A stretch of DNA of 7,433 nucleotides from Candidatus Omnitrophota bacterium. GTDB lineage: Bacteria > Omnitrophota > Gorgyraeia > Zapsychrales > Fredricksoniimonadaceae. Positions 6,959 through 7,433 of this stretch are shown piece by piece; position 1 is the stretch's first letter; every line of letters begins with the position of its first letter. Below the pieces are notes generated by a model. It had not been told where the DNA came from, ran no database searches, and saw only the letters and a list, made by a program, of their open reading frames with translations. The stretch covers positions 1 through 7,433 of the forward strand of contig JAEUSC010000341.1 of assembly GCA_016789035.1 (NCBI GenBank), given 5' to 3'. Made by a program: the position numbers and the translations under genes.

Positions 6959-6986
6959 AGTATAACACAATCTTTTTTGTGAACAA
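6959..6986 (-). promoter_or_regulatory. Predicted promoter of the PilZ-to-coaX gene string
   Basis: On the minus strand there is a strong -10 box TATACT (6964-6959) preceded directly by TGT, making an extended -10. A weak -35 TTGTTC (6986-6981) lies 16 bases away. An extended -10 commonly makes up for a poor -35. It lies between the terminator of the upstream membrane-protein gene and PilZ A, exactly where an operon promoter is needed. It shares the TGT-TAT-A-x-T form and the 16-base spacer with the groESL promoter in this window. Confidence 0.65.
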
Positions 6987-7034
6987 CTTATTTTTAGACG
7001 CATCTCCTATCCCCAGAACACACTCACTTATTTC

Positions 7035-7074
7035 AAAAAAGTAAGCCAGGGCTGCAGATTCCCACGGCCCTGGC
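7035..7074 (-). terminator. Rho-independent terminator after the MscS-like gene
   Basis: On the minus strand the arms GCCAGGGC (7074-7067) and GCCCTGGC (7052-7045) pair perfectly over eight G/C-rich base pairs around a 14-base loop. They are followed after four bases by a run of six T (7040-7035). It starts 13 nt past the stop codon of the membrane-protein gene. It marks a clean transcription boundary before the PilZ operon promoter. Confidence 0.9.
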
Positions 7075-7087
7075 GTAGTTAAACTTG

Positions 7088-7433
7088 TTATCTCTTTATT
7101 CGTTCGATGTATTTAGCTGCAGTATCCCTGCCACCTAAACCAAAAGCCAAAGCGAGCGCCAGACAGACACTCATAAACAATGTATTAAGACTATTACCGG
7201 AAACAAGCGCTCCCAATCCTATTTCATGCAAGAATATGGTCACGGAAAACAAAACAATTGCATATTTAGTCAACATTCCGAGGATATCAGGTCTTGGAAT
7301 ATCTGTATTGCTTGCCACGACTCGCACCAGGGTGGAAATGAAGGTGCCGAGAATCATCCCGAAGATTAGCACAAAAACGGCACTGATCACACTGGGAACA
7401 TAGCTAAACAGGCGATTGACCATATCATCGACC
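7088..7433 (-). CDS. Conserved-TM-helix / MscS-like small membrane protein, C-terminal part
   Basis: This is the C-terminal end of an inner-membrane protein; the frame is open to the right edge of the window (about 114 residues visible) and the true start is probably outside. An internal ATG at 7423 exists, but the residues before it (VDD) continue the usual text of the family. Three hydrophobic segments are seen: SYVPSVISAVFVLIFGMILG, LTKYAIVLFSVTIFLHEIGL and TLFMSVCLALALAFGLGG. The first has the form of the conserved TM helix repeat, and the last resembles the pore-lining glycine/alanine-rich helix of MscS-type channels (LALAFGLGG then RDTAAKYIERIKR). The protein stops directly after that helix, so the large cytoplasmic beta and vestibule domains of true MscS are absent. 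It is thus more likely a conserved-TM-helix protein than a full mechanosensitive channel. It is followed by its own terminator and is a separate unit from the PilZ genes. Confidence 0.82.
   Translation of the reverse strand, partial: VDDMVNRLFSYVPSVISAVFVLIFGMILGTFISTLVRVVASNTDIPRPDILGMLTKYAIVLFSVTIFLHEIGLGALVSGNSLNTLFMSVCLALALAFGLGGRDTAAKYIERIKR

Overview
The window holds a single-direction gene string: all coding sequence that I can support lies on the minus strand, so it is transcribed from high to low coordinates. The organism looks like a diderm bacterium of moderate to low GC. The signs are a lipobox protein, a small MscS-type membrane protein, two PilZ (c-di-GMP type) proteins, and groESL under a CIRCE/HrcA operator. 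The mix would fit an uncultured environmental lineage such as Omnitrophota or another PVC-related group. That placement is a guess from general flavour, not a result.

Layout in transcription order: (1) 7433-7088, the C-terminal end of a conserved-TM-helix/MscS-like membrane protein, closed by a clear rho-independent terminator at 7074-7035. (2) An extended -10 promoter (6986-6959) and a leader of about 120 nt open a new, tightly packed operon. It carries PilZ protein A (6837-6481), a four-cysteine zinc-binding small protein (6454-6254), PilZ protein B (6251-5868), an unlisted 54-residue one-helix membrane protein (5854-5690), an RluA-family pseudouridine synthase (5673-4972), a MazG-like nucleotide pyrophosphohydrolase (4923-4624), an unrecognised lipoprotein (4570-4094), uvrB (4080-2068) and coaX (2075-1182). 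Gaps run from an 8-nt overlap to 53 nt and none contains an obvious terminator, so read-through along the whole set is plausible. (3) A second promoter (1146-1119) overlapping a CIRCE operator (1120-1094) drives groES (1037-747) and groEL (709 to beyond position 1).

The functions read as three blocks. The first is a putative envelope or signalling block (PilZ A, zinc protein, PilZ B, mini membrane protein). The second is a housekeeping block: RNA modification, nucleotide-pool cleaning, excision repair and CoA synthesis, with a lipoprotein inserted directly before uvrB. The third is a heat-shock chaperonin block with its own HrcA-type control.

The points most worth a second look are the PilZ / zinc protein / PilZ / 54-aa membrane protein cassette, a basic insertion near the C-terminus of CoaX, unusual substitutions in otherwise near-invariant UvrB helicase motifs, and a double stop/start overlap leading into uvrB. 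I see no mobile element, CRISPR array, tRNA or rRNA. No gene-free stretch exceeds 300 bases; the longest is 6838-7087, which holds the leader, promoter and terminator.
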